From CBFFRJ01 sp963530515 (GTDB taxonomy: Bacteria > Pseudomonadota > Gammaproteobacteria > Enterobacterales > Enterobacteriaceae): DNA of 64,000 nt. The stretch spans positions 124,001 to 188,000 of the forward strand of contig CAUSEC010000001.1 of the NCBI GenBank assembly GCA_963530515.1. Direction: 5' to 3'. This document shows, piece by piece, positions 53,622-61,570 of the stretch (within the stretch, counting starts at the first letter, position 1; every line of letters begins with the position of its first letter). The translations under genes and the position numbers were made by a program. The notes below the pieces were generated by a model, which did no database searches, had not been told where the DNA came from, and was given only the letters and a program-made list of their open reading frames with translations.

Positions 53622-53849
53622 TCAGACGTTTTTGCGCTCGATGGTTTGTTCACCCCAGAAGAGCGCATCTTTGTCGGTTTTCTCAAATGCGCGCACTAAG
53701 ACTTCATCGCTGCCGTCTTCCCATATTTTCTCCGCCAGCACCTCATCGTATTGCGCCACTTCAAAAATGGCCTCGGCAATCTCCGGCGAGGTGTTGCGCA
53801 GACTGGCCCATTCTCCAACGTGGTGGGCTTTTGCTTCTTGAGTAGGCAT
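53622..53849 (-). CDS. yccJ: YccJ family protein
   Basis: A 75-aa protein of unknown function, almost identical to E. coli YccJ: MPTQEAKAHHVGEWASLRNT...EIWEDGSDEVLVRAFEKTDKDALFWGEQTIERKNV-type end (the latter part GEQTIERKNV is invariant). It is soluble and rich in acidic residues. Downstream partner of wrbA on the same strand (20-base gap), as in E. coli, where the pair is stationary-phase-induced. Confidence 0.95.
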   Translation of the reverse strand: MPTQEAKAHHVGEWASLRNTSPEIAEAIFEVAQYDEVLAEKIWEDGSDEVLVRAFEKTDKDALFWGEQTIERKNV

Positions 53850-53869
53850 GACTATCCTCCTGTAGAACG

Positions 53870-54466
53870 TTAGCCTTTAAGTTTGACCGCCAGCCCGGCG
53901 ACGTACTCTCCCTGATAACGGGCGATGGACAACTCTTCCTGACTCGGCTGACGTGAGCCGTCAGCCCCGGCGATGGTTGTTGCCCCATAGGGTGTACCAC
54001 CGCGAACCTGTGACACGTCAAACAGCTCCTGTGCGGCATAGCCAATCGGCACAATCACCATGCCGTGATGTGCAAGGGTAGTCCATGTGGACGAAATGGT
54101 GTGTTCCTGACCGCCACCCGTCCCGGTGGAGCTGAACACACTGGCGAGTTTGCCGTACAGAGCACCGGAGGCCCAAAGTCCGCCGGTTTGATCGAGGAAA
54201 GTACGCATTTGCCCGGCCATATTGCCAAAGCGGGTCGGGGTGCCGAAGATAATGGCGTCGTAATCGGCCAGCTCCTGCGGTGTGGCAACCGGCGCGGTAT
54301 GGGTTTTCCCTCCCGCTTTGGCGAACAGTTCAGGCGACATGGTTTCAGGCACGCGCTTGATAACCACCTCCGCCTTGTCCACCTTTTCAGCACCTTCCGC
54401 TATGGCTTTCGCCAGGGTTTCGATATGTCCATACATGGAATAAAAAAGCACCAACACTTTAGCCAT
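53870..54466 (-). CDS. wrbA: NAD(P)H:quinone oxidoreductase WrbA
   Basis: A 198-aa flavodoxin-like FMN enzyme that reduces quinones with two electrons, avoiding semiquinone radicals. The phosphate loop YSMYGHIETLAKAI (about residues 9-22), TPTRFGNMAGQMRTFLDQTGGLW and GTGGGQEHTISSTWTTLAHHGM are the family's FMN-contact segments. ATG at 54466 follows GAGTAAGGC. It leads the wrbA-yccJ pair; sigma-S control is known in E. coli. Confidence 0.96.
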   Translation of the reverse strand: MAKVLVLFYSMYGHIETLAKAIAEGAEKVDKAEVVIKRVPETMSPELFAKAGGKTHTAPVATPQELADYDAIIFGTPTRFGNMAGQMRTFLDQTGGLWASGALYGKLASVFSSTGTGGGQEHTISSTWTTLAHHGMVIVPIGYAAQELFDVSQVRGGTPYGATTIAGADGSRQPSQEELSIARYQGEYVAGLAVKLKG

Positions 54467-54860
54467 TTGCCTTACTCCTCGATTTGACGTTATCAGGCGG
54501 CTTATCGCCGCGTTCCCTTAAGCGTATGCCCTGGTGCAAAGAGTGCAAATCTGAGCATCATTTCCTTGATAAATAACAAATTAAAGACGGAGTTTTTGCT
54601 GTTGCAAATTGAAACATTTTAAACGCAGCCGTTTTCTTAATGCATTAGAGCGGCTTATCAGTTTGCCCTCAGGAAAATCACCTTTTTGCCTGATGACCTG
54701 TTGCAGAATATTACGGTTTACTGGCTGATTATCCCGCGTTCACTATGCTTAGATCCACGTGTCGCAGACAGTGGCCCGGCCATTGCGGCACGCGGTGAAA
54801 GAATCCTCTTTTACTGAATGCAGTATGATGACTAATGTTTCACCCAACCGGAGGTTCGAA
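54467..54860. promoter_or_regulatory. Divergent wrbA-ymdF intergenic region
   Basis: 394 bases without a gene. It must hold the wrbA and ymdF promoters. On the plus strand CTATGCTTA at 54743-54751 resembles the extended -10 of sigma-S promoters (CTATACTT) and would serve ymdF. The rest is AT-rich. Confidence 0.45.
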
Positions 54861-55037
54861 ATGGCAAACCATCGTGGTGGTTCAGGTAATTTCGCTGAAG
54901 ACCGTGAAAGAGCATCAGAAGCAGGTCGTAAAGGTGGCCAGCATAGCGGGGGGAATTTTAAAAATGACCCTCAGCGCGCCTCAGAAGCGGGTAAGAAAGG
55001 GGGCAAAAGCAGCCACGGGAGCAGCCGCAACAGTTAG
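54861..55037 (+). CDS. ymdF: General stress protein YmdF (KGG repeat)
   Basis: A 58-aa highly polar protein, MANHRGGSGNFAEDRERA, with two KGG/con-10 repeats (SEAGRKGGQHSGGNF and SEAGKKGGKSSHGSS). Relatives are stress- and stationary-phase-induced. Start at 54861 follows CGGAGGTTCGAA; longer frames begin in the upstream region without a ribosome site. Confidence 0.93.
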   Translation: MANHRGGSGNFAEDRERASEAGRKGGQHSGGNFKNDPQRASEAGKKGGKSSHGSSRNS

Positions 55038-55087
55038 CGTTGGCGCACCGTGGTGACGGTGTAAGCTTCTCAATCACCGTCAGCCAG

Positions 55088-55114
55088 CCGCCGGGTCATT
55101 CCGGCGGTTTTTTT
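55088..55114 (+). terminator. Terminator after ymdF
   Basis: CCGCCGG-GTCATT-CCGGCGG followed by seven T, 50 bases after the ymdF stop, before the EamA transporter gene. Confidence 0.88.
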
Positions 55115-55183
55115 ATGGGCGCAGCAGTTGAACAAATGTGTGTGACACCGCAAACTAGCGGTTTCCGTTAACCGGTTGGCAAC

Positions 55184-56095
55184 ATGCGCGCCTCACGATT
55201 CAAGTTCTCTGTTTCCCCTCAGGAATCCCTCCTGATCCTCATTACCATGTTCTGGGGCGGCACCTTTCTTGCTGTTCAGTATGCGGTCACCCTGAGCGGC
55301 CCTTTCTTCTTCGTCGGCCTGCGTTTTGCGATGGCGGCACTGGCGGTGGGGTTGCTCTCTCTCAAGGTGTTGCGGGGTATCACCTGGCTTGAAGTGAAAG
55401 CGGGCGTGGCGATTGGGGTCGCGATTGCCTTCGGTTACAGCCTCCAGACCTGGGGGCTCCAGTCTATTTCCAGCAGCAAGTCGGCCTTTATTACTGCGAT
55501 GTATGTACCGCTGGTCCCGCTGCTTCAGTGGCTGTGCCTGGGGCGCATGCCGGGACTGATGTCGTGCGTGGGGATCGTGCTGGCCTTTATTGGCCTGATT
55601 TTACTTGCCGGGCCCGAAGGCAACATGCTGGCATTGGGAGCGGGAGAGCTGATAACCCTGGCGGGGGCGCTGGCTATTGCCGCCGAGATTATTTTGATCA
55701 GCGCCTGGGCGGGCAAAGTGGACGTGCGCCGGGTAACGGTTGTGCAACTGCTGACGGCCTCCGTGGTCGCCTTCGCCTGCATGGTGCCTGCGGGTGAGTC
55801 CGTACCGGAACTGTCGCCGCCGCTACTGATGGTCGCCGCGGGGCTGGGCATTTTCAGTGCCATTATTCAGGTCACTATGAACTGGGCACAGCGCAGCGTC
55901 TCGCCAACCCGTGCCACGGTTATCTACACCGGTGAACCCGTCTGGGCGGGGATTTTTGGCCGCCTTGCCGGAGAGCGTTTACCTGCGCTGGCCATTCTGG
56001 GCGGGGCGTTTATTGTCGCGGGCGTGCTGGTCAGTGAACTGAAGCTCAAAAAACGCAAGAAACCGGCGCTGGATGCAGCGCCGGAAGAGTCCTGA
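55184..56095 (+). CDS. EamA/DMT-family transporter in the place of rutG
   Basis: A 303-aa inner-membrane protein with ten hydrophobic helices in two EamA halves; GGTFLAVQYAV and GLRFAMAALAVGLLSL mark the first, GVLVSELKLKKRKK the C-terminal cytosolic end. It is a drug/metabolite transporter of unknown substrate. In E. coli the uracil permease gene rutG occupies the position right after rutF; here this gene runs convergently into rutF. Whether it is related functionally to pyrimidine use is not known; it carries no relation to the NCS2 family to which RutG belongs. Confidence 0.88.
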   Translation: MRASRFKFSVSPQESLLILITMFWGGTFLAVQYAVTLSGPFFFVGLRFAMAALAVGLLSLKVLRGITWLEVKAGVAIGVAIAFGYSLQTWGLQSISSSKSAFITAMYVPLVPLLQWLCLGRMPGLMSCVGIVLAFIGLILLAGPEGNMLALGAGELITLAGALAIAAEIILISAWAGKVDVRRVTVVQLLTASVVAFACMVPAGESVPELSPPLLMVAAGLGIFSAIIQVTMNWAQRSVSPTRATVIYTGEPVWAGIFGRLAGERLPALAILGGAFIVAGVLVSELKLKKRKKPALDAAPEES

Positions 56096-56102
56096 TTCAG
56101 CC

Positions 56103-56594
56103 TTAACAGGCCGGGCGGTTCAGGGTGTGGTAATTTCGGTTAAACCACATCAGGCCGCTCGGGTCGGGAAGATGGGCAATATCCTCAATGGTGCAAAACA
56201 GAATATCGTGGGTGCCCACACTCACCACCTGGCTAATGCGGCAATCGAATGAGGCCAGTGCGCCAGCCAGACGCGGGCAGCCAGTTTCACCGGGTTGCCA
56301 CTGCGCCGCCCCGAAGCGTTCGTCCATCGGGGTTTTACCGCCAAACAACGTCGATAATCCCTCCTGACCTGCCGCCAGCGTGTTCACGCACAACGCCTGA
56401 TTCTGACTAAACACCGGCCACACCGACGCCGAGCGGTTGAGACACACCAGTAACGTGGGCGGTGAATCGGTCACGCTGCACACGGCGCTGGCGGTAAATC
56501 CGGCCTGGCCTGCCGGGCCGTCGGTGGTGATGATATTCACCGCCGCACCCACGCAGGACATGGCATCGCGAAAATGTTGCTGGCTGATGGTCAT
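56103..56594 (-). CDS. rutF: Flavin reductase RutF
   Basis: RutF supplies reduced FMN for RutA using NADH. The 163-aa flavin_reduct domain protein has FRDAMSCVGAAVNIITTDGPAGQAGFTASAVCSVTDSPPTLLVCLN and SVGTHDILFCTIEDI, following E. coli RutF closely. It starts 9 bases after the rutE stop and is the last Rut gene present in this operon. Confidence 0.95.
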   Translation of the reverse strand: MTISQQHFRDAMSCVGAAVNIITTDGPAGQAGFTASAVCSVTDSPPTLLVCLNRSASVWPVFSQNQALCVNTLAAGQEGLSTLFGGKTPMDERFGAAQWQPGETGCPRLAGALASFDCRISQVVSVGTHDILFCTIEDIAHLPDPSGLMWFNRNYHTLNRPAC

Positions 56595-56603
56595 CTTCTC
56601 ACC

Positions 56604-57194
56604 TCACATCAACTGGCAGGCATCGTCAAAGCCCAGACGCGGCAGACGGCCAAAAAGTTTGCTTGCGTCACCATAGCCAATATTCACCAGCAGCGTGCTG
56701 CGATAACCGCTGTCGGCAAAAAAAGCGGCATCCACGGCCTTGCGGTCAAAGCCGGACATCGGCCCGGTATCCAGCCCCAGCGCGCGGCAGGCAAACAGCA
56801 GGTAGGCCGCCTGCATGGCGCTGTTACGAAACGCCGTCTCCTGCGCCAGTTCCGGGCTAGAGGTGAACCAGCTGCGCGCATCGCCGTGCGGGAACAGTTC
56901 GGGCAGACGATCGTAAAACGCATCGTCCCAGGCGACGATCGCGGTGACGGGCGCGCTGAGGGTTTTTTCCAGATTGCCGCCGGAGAGCGCCGGGCGCAGT
57001 TTCTCTTTGCCTTCCGGCGTGCGGATAAACACAAAGCGGGCCGGGCTGCAGTTCGCCGACGTCGGGCCCATCTTCAGCAGGTTGTAAATCTCCTCCAGGG
57101 TGGCATCGCTGATGGGTTTTGCCAGCCAGCCGTTGTGGGTGCGCGCGGCGGTAAACAAGGTTTCCAGCGCGTGAGGGTTAACGGCTTCACTCAT
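56604..57194 (-). CDS. rutE: Malonic semialdehyde reductase-type nitroreductase RutE
   Basis: RutE is a 196-aa nitroreductase-fold protein of the Rut pathway; with YdfG it reduces malonic semialdehyde to 3-hydroxypropionate. Visible: AARTHNGWLAKPISDATLEEIYNLLKMGPTSANCSPARFVFI and GPMSGFDRKAVDAAFF, both FMN-contact segments. It overlaps the rutD stop by four bases. Confidence 0.94.
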   Translation of the reverse strand: MSEAVNPHALETLFTAARTHNGWLAKPISDATLEEIYNLLKMGPTSANCSPARFVFIRTPEGKEKLRPALSGGNLEKTLSAPVTAIVAWDDAFYDRLPELFPHGDARSWFTSSPELAQETAFRNSAMQAAYLLFACRALGLDTGPMSGFDRKAVDAAFFADSGYRSTLLVNIGYGDASKLFGRLPRLGFDDACQLM

Positions 57195-58003
57195 AAATAC
57201 TCCTTTTGCATCTGTGCCGTCGTGGGCAGCAGGGCGGCCAGCCCGTCAAGCAGCAGGCCGTTAAATTCATCGCTTTCGGTGACGTTGCAGGCGTGACCGC
57301 CACGCGCCATCACCACTAATTCACTGTCAGGGAGCGCCTGTTTCAGCCCGGTTGAGCAGGTCCAGGGGACCAGCATGTCATCCTGGGAGCAGACGATAAG
57401 CGTCGGGCAGCGGATCTGGTCTGCCGTTTCGCTGAAGTCGGCGCTTTTCAGCGCCTGCAGGCGGCGGTGGAGATTATGCTCTCCCTGAAAATGGGCCAGC
57501 GCCAGCGCCTCCTCTGCCTCCATGCGCGGCGCATGGGCTGACAGCCAGTCCGCCGGGTAGAGAAACAGCGGCTGAGCCTGTACCCACGCCTGCGGGCCAC
57601 CTGCCAGCAGGAGCCGCTCGCGAATCAGGAAACAGCGGCGGGTATGCACATCCAGCGACAGCCAGCCGTTAACCAGCACCAGCGCGCTCACCGCCTGCGG
57701 GTAATCCAGCGCAAGCTGCATGCCCACCAGCGCACCCAGCGCATGGCCGACCACGCAGAACCGTTCGATACCCGCCTGCTGCAACGCACTGAGCAACTCG
57801 CTTGCCATGTCGCTTATCTGGTAGTTGTCCGGCAGGGTCGCCGGGTTGTTCCCGGTCCCGCACTGGTCATAACACACCACCTGAAACTGCGCCGACAGCG
57901 CGGCCGTTTGAGCCAGCCAGTAGCTGCCGGTGCCACCCAGCCCGGCGATCATCACCACCACGGGCGCACCGGGGAACGGGGGCGGTGAGAGAGCAAGTTT
58001 CAT
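57191..58003 (-). CDS. rutD: Aminoacrylate hydrolase RutD
   Basis: RutD is a 270-aa alpha/beta hydrolase that speeds hydrolysis of aminoacrylate to malonic semialdehyde. The oxyanion segment IAGLGGTGSYW, VCYDQCGTGNN and FCVVGHALGALVGMQLAL (nucleophile elbow; here GHALG with Ala in the usual Ser place) are visible, as is the His in GGHACNV. ATG at 58003 gives the E. coli length-type start MKLALSPPPF. Confidence 0.93.
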   Translation of the reverse strand: MKLALSPPPFPGAPVVVMIAGLGGTGSYWLAQTAALSAQFQVVCYDQCGTGNNPATLPDNYQISDMASELLSALQQAGIERFCVVGHALGALVGMQLALDYPQAVSALVLVNGWLSLDVHTRRCFLIRERLLLAGGPQAWVQAQPLFLYPADWLSAHAPRMEAEEALALAHFQGEHNLHRRLQALKSADFSETADQIRCPTLIVCSQDDMLVPWTCSTGLKQALPDSELVVMARGGHACNVTESDEFNGLLLDGLAALLPTTAQMQKEYL

Positions 58004-58010
58004 GGCGACC

Positions 58011-58397
58011 TCACTTGCCGATGTGGGCGACGGTGGCAATCTCCACCAGGGCTTCCGGTTTCACCAGCCCGCACTGAATGCAGAAACGCGCAGGTTTATC
58101 ACCGGGGAAGAACTCGGCGTAGATCTCGTTAATCGCGGCGTAGTTTTTCCAGTCGGTGATAAAGATGCTGTTGAACGTCACGTCCTCCATCGTACCGCCC
58201 GCCGTCTCGATAACGCGGCGAATGGTCTCGAGCACGTGGCGCGTTTGCGCCTTTGGGTCGCCGGGATACACCACGTTATTGTCTTTATCAAACGGCAGGG
58301 TGCCGGAGACATACACCACGCCGTCAGCCAGCGTACCGGGAACAAAAGGGGCAATCGGGGTCGTGGTGCCTGGCGGAATAATGACCTGTTTTGGCAT
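58011..58397 (-). CDS. rutC: Aminoacrylate deaminase RutC (RidA family)
   Basis: RutC removes peracid or aminoacrylate intermediates in uracil breakdown. The 128-aa RidA-family protein has LADGVVYVSGTLPFDKDNNVV, and the conserved end ARFCIQCGLVKPEALVEIATVAHIGK with the reactive Arg region (PARFC). It lies seven bases from rutD and 11 from rutB. Confidence 0.95.
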   Translation of the reverse strand: MPKQVIIPPGTTTPIAPFVPGTLADGVVYVSGTLPFDKDNNVVYPGDPKAQTRHVLETIRRVIETAGGTMEDVTFNSIFITDWKNYAAINEIYAEFFPGDKPARFCIQCGLVKPEALVEIATVAHIGK

Positions 58398-58408
58398 GAG
58401 CGTGCTCC

Positions 58409-59101
58409 TTAAGCGATTTTCACGAGGTTTTGCGGCGAGAGGGCGGTGCAGAACGTATCGACGTCGCTGACCCAGCCAAAGAATGTTTCGATGTTAAACA
58501 GCGCCGCCTGCTGGGCGAACGCCGGGCCAGCCTGATGCGTGGCGTCTTCCAGCACAATGCCGAAGTACTCAAGGAAGAAGCCATCGCGCAGGGTGGATTC
58601 CACGCAGACGTTGGTGGCAATACCGGTGAAGACCAGATGGCGGATGCCGCGGCTGCGCAAAATGCTGTCCAGCGGGGTGTTGAAAAAGCCGCTGTAGCGC
58701 GGTTTGGGCAGCACGATGTCACCCTCCTGCGGGATCAGTTCGTCCACCAGCTGGTAATCCCAGGTGCCTTTTGCCAGCAGCGTTCCCTGCAATTCCGGGC
58801 GCTTGCGCATGGTTTTCAGGGCGTTGGATTTGTACCAGTTAGGTGAGCCCGGCCCGCCGGCTTCCACGTACTGGTCATCCCAGCCGTTCTGGAACCAGAT
58901 GATTTGCATACCCGACTCGCGGGCGGCAGCGACAGCAGTTTTGATCTTCGCAATCACCGGTGCGGTGGCGGACACGTCAAATCCGGCAAGATCGAGGTAT
59001 CCCCCCTCAGTTGCGTAAGCATTCTGCATGTCCACCACAATCAGCGCGCTCTGGGCAGGCGTGAACGGAATGGCTTCCGGGCGAGCGTTTAAACTAATCA
59101 T
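58409..59101 (-). CDS. rutB: Ureidoacrylate amidohydrolase RutB
   Basis: RutB hydrolyses ureidoacrylate to aminoacrylate and carbamate. The 230-aa isochorismatase-fold protein has the catalytic Asp in LIVVDMQNAYAT, Lys in LAKGTWDYQLVDEL and Cys in GIATNVCVESTLRDGFFLEY, a complete Asp-Lys-Cys triad. ATG at 59101 overlaps the rutA stop (ATGA), so it is coupled. Length equals E. coli RutB. Confidence 0.96.
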   Translation of the reverse strand: MISLNARPEAIPFTPAQSALIVVDMQNAYATEGGYLDLAGFDVSATAPVIAKIKTAVAAARESGMQIIWFQNGWDDQYVEAGGPGSPNWYKSNALKTMRKRPELQGTLLAKGTWDYQLVDELIPQEGDIVLPKPRYSGFFNTPLDSILRSRGIRHLVFTGIATNVCVESTLRDGFFLEYFGIVLEDATHQAGPAFAQQAALFNIETFFGWVSDVDTFCTALSPQNLVKIA

Positions 59102-60192
59102 CAGGCCACCTCCTGCGCAGGCGTCGCAACATGCTGGCGGCACTGCATCAGGGGCTGGATGCGCTCGCCAAAATCTTCCACACCTTGCAGGAAGTCATCA
59201 AAGGTCAGCAGCACGCCGTCGGTGCCTGGCACGGTGGCGACCTCATCAAGCAGACGTGCCACTGTGGCGTAAGAACCGACCAGCGTACCCATGTTGATAT
59301 TGACCGCCGAGGTGGGGTCTGCCATCTGGCGCACGTTGGTGTCGCTGCCGGAGCGGGTATCTTTCTGGCTTTGCTCGGTCAGCCAGGCCAGGGCTTCATC
59401 GTCGGCACCGGCTTTGTAGTGTTCCCATTTGGCGCGTGCGGCGTCGTCTGTTTCATCGGCAATAATCATAAACAGCACGTAGGAGCCCACGTCACGGCCG
59501 GTTTTTTCAGCCGCTTCGCACATACGTTGAGCGGTAGGCGCGAAAGCGGTAGGGGTGTTCACGCCTTTACCGAAACAGAAGTTGTAATCGGCGTATTGTG
59601 CGGAGAAGGCCATGCCCGCATCGCTTTGCCCGGCGCAGATCACTTTCATCGGCGTGGAGGGTTGCGGGCTGACACGGCAGTCGTTCATGGTGAAAAACTC
59701 ACCCTTGAAATCGCTTTTGCCGGTGCCCCATAAATCGCGCAGCACCTGCACGTATTCGGTCAGGTAGTCATAGCGGCGGGAAAAATACTCATCCCCTGGC
59801 CACATGCCCATCTGCTCATACTCCGGTTTTTGCCAACCGGTCACCAGATTCACCCCAAAGCGCCCGCCGGAGATGGAGTCGATGGTAGAGGCCATACGGG
59901 CAACAATTGCCGGGGGTAAGGTCAGCGTGGCGGCCGTGGCGTAAATCTGAATGCGGGAGGTCACGGCGGCCAGCCCCGCCATCAGGGTGAAGGATTCCAG
60001 GTTGTGATCCCAGAATTCGGTTTTGCCCCCGAAGCCGCGCAGCTTGATCATCGAAAGCGCAAAATCGAAGTGGTAATGCTCCGCTTTTTGCACGATCGCC
60101 TTATTCAGCTCAAAGGTCGGTTTGTACTGTGGCGCATGGGTGGAAATGAGCCAGCCGTTATTACCAATCGGAACGAAAACACCAATTTTCAT
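59101..60192 (-). CDS. rutA: Pyrimidine monooxygenase RutA
   Basis: RutA is the flavin-dependent monooxygenase that opens the uracil ring. The 363-aa luciferase-like TIM barrel shows KIGVFVPIGNNGWLIS, FDFALSMIKLRGFGG, VNLVTGWQKPEYEQMGMWPGDE and ICAGQSDAGMAFS. First gene of the rutABCDEF operon, divergent from rutR with a RutR box in between. ATG at 60192 follows GCGAGGTACGAG. Confidence 0.97.
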   Translation of the reverse strand: MKIGVFVPIGNNGWLISTHAPQYKPTFELNKAIVQKAEHYHFDFALSMIKLRGFGGKTEFWDHNLESFTLMAGLAAVTSRIQIYATAATLTLPPAIVARMASTIDSISGGRFGVNLVTGWQKPEYEQMGMWPGDEYFSRRYDYLTEYVQVLRDLWGTGKSDFKGEFFTMNDCRVSPQPSTPMKVICAGQSDAGMAFSAQYADYNFCFGKGVNTPTAFAPTAQRMCEAAEKTGRDVGSYVLFMIIADETDDAARAKWEHYKAGADDEALAWLTEQSQKDTRSGSDTNVRQMADPTSAVNINMGTLVGSYATVARLLDEVATVPGTDGVLLTFDDFLQGVEDFGERIQPLMQCRQHVATPAQEVA

Positions 60193-60351
60193 CTCGTACC
60201 TCGCGTTGTCAGGTGAAGGAGGGCGTGGTGCGGCTTATTGCCGAATTCTCTACGCCTCTCGAGAACGGTTTTGCAAAGCTGATGCCAGGTTTGAAAAGTT
60301 CAGTGTTGTCAGTGTGTTAAAGAAAGGTTGGTGAAATGGATGTGAAAAAAG

Positions 60352-60367
60352 TGGACTAAATGGTCAA
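60352..60367. promoter_or_regulatory. RutR box between rutA and rutR
   Basis: TGGACTAAATGGTCAA fits the RutR palindrome TTGACCA-NN-TGGTCAA with one perfect half (TGGTCAA at 60361-60367) and five of seven matches in the other. It lies in the shared promoter region, where uracil releases RutR repression in E. coli. Confidence 0.75.
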
Positions 60368-60472
60368 ATTTGGTGCACAAAAAACAGGCATCTTTGCGCT
60401 ATCGCTGTGCAGGGGTCGAGTCGACCAGAGGCATTTGCTATGCTGAGCCGCACATCAGTAAGGAGAAAGAAC

Positions 60473-61111
60473 ATGGCGCAGGGTACGGCGAAAAAAACGG
60501 GTAAACGCACGCAGGCGGTGAATGAAAAACGCGGGATTATTCTCGCCGCAGCACGGGAGACGTTTTCCCTGTATGGCATCCACGGCACCAGGATTGAGAA
60601 AGTCGCCGAGCGGGCCGGGGTGTCGAAAACCAATCTGCTCTACTACTACCCGTCGAAAGAAGCGTTGTACCTTGCCGTTTTGCAGGAAATTCTCGATGTC
60701 TGGCTGGCCCCGCTGAAGGCGTTTCGTGAAGATCTCGCGCCATTGGTGGCAATCCGCGAATACATCCGCCAGAAGCTTGAAGTCTCACGCGATAACCCGC
60801 AGGCCTCACGACTCTTTTGTCTGGAGATGTTGCAGGGCGCGCCGGTGCTCAACGCGGAACTGAGCGGTGCGCTAAAAGTGCTGGTGGAGGAAAAGTCAGC
60901 GATTATCGCCGGGTGGGTTGCCAGCGGTAAACTGGCTCCGGTTGACCCGCATCATCTGATTTTTATGATTTGGGCCGCGACCCAGCATTATGCTGATTTC
61001 GCCTCGCAGGTGGAGGCGGTCACAGGTAAGACGTTGCAGGATGAAGCCTTCTTTAACAGCACGGTGGATAACGTGCAGCGGATGATCGTTGAAGGCATTC
61101 GCCCGCGTTAA
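60473..61111 (+). CDS. rutR: Pyrimidine-responsive TetR regulator RutR
   Basis: A 212-aa TetR-family repressor: HTH IEKVAERAGVSKTNLLYYYPSKEALYLAVLQEILDVWLAPL (about residues 45-85) and the ligand-binding helical domain with FLMIWAATQHYADFASQVEAVTG-like end (IFMIWAATQHYADFASQVE). Same length as E. coli RutR, which is released by uracil or thymine. ATG at 60473 after AAGGAGAAAGAAC is clear. It is divergent from rutA and convergent with the LprI-like gene, overlapping its stop by four bases. Confidence 0.96.
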   Translation: MAQGTAKKTGKRTQAVNEKRGIILAAARETFSLYGIHGTRIEKVAERAGVSKTNLLYYYPSKEALYLAVLQEILDVWLAPLKAFREDLAPLVAIREYIRQKLEVSRDNPQASRLFCLEMLQGAPVLNAELSGALKVLVEEKSAIIAGWVASGKLAPVDPHHLIFMIWAATQHYADFASQVEAVTGKTLQDEAFFNSTVDNVQRMIVEGIRPR

Positions 61112-61503
61112 TTGGCCGGTGGCAGCGGGCAACTGAGATCGCCTTCCTCACACTGTAACAATGAGGCGAGCCAGGCTTCCCGTTCAATGGTTTTGTCGGC
61201 AATGCACTGGTTATGGATCATCGGCTGGACGCTACCGCCCTCGGTGCCAGAGGCGATAAACGCGCAGTCGGCATCGCGCAGGTTTATCCAGGTGAGCTGG
61301 GCTTTTTTCATTAATTCGCGCTGGCCCGGCGTGGCGCGTTTGAGGGCATCCTGCCAGGTCTGGTTGAGTTTTTTATCTGCCGCCTGCGCCTGTTCGGCAG
61401 TGCACATGTTCAGTGCGGACTGGGTGGTGGCGTTGTCGCACTCATCGGCCAGTGCGCCAGCGCTCGCCAATAACGTTACGGCGGCAAACAGGATACGTTT
61501 CAT
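61108..61503 (-). CDS. LprI/DUF1311 family secreted protein
   Basis: A 131-aa precursor with a signal peptide ending GALA before DECDNATTQSALNMCTAEQAQAADKKLNQTWQ, the LprI/DUF1311 pattern with paired Cys at the front (ECDN, NMC) and later (RDADCAF, HNQCI, LLQCEEGDLSC). Relatives are lysozyme inhibitors or periplasmic proteins of unknown function. It is placed between rutR and putA and has no clear partner; a start codon follows GGGAGAAG. Confidence 0.85.
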   Translation of the reverse strand: MKRILFAAVTLLASAGALADECDNATTQSALNMCTAEQAQAADKKLNQTWQDALKRATPGQRELMKKAQLTWINLRDADCAFIASGTEGGSVQPMIHNQCIADKTIEREAWLASLLQCEEGDLSCPLPPAN

Positions 61504-61570
61504 CTTCTCTCCCTGGTTTTCAGTTAAGCGTACCCCGGCAACCGTGTGTTACCGGGGCGTGAGCCTAAGT

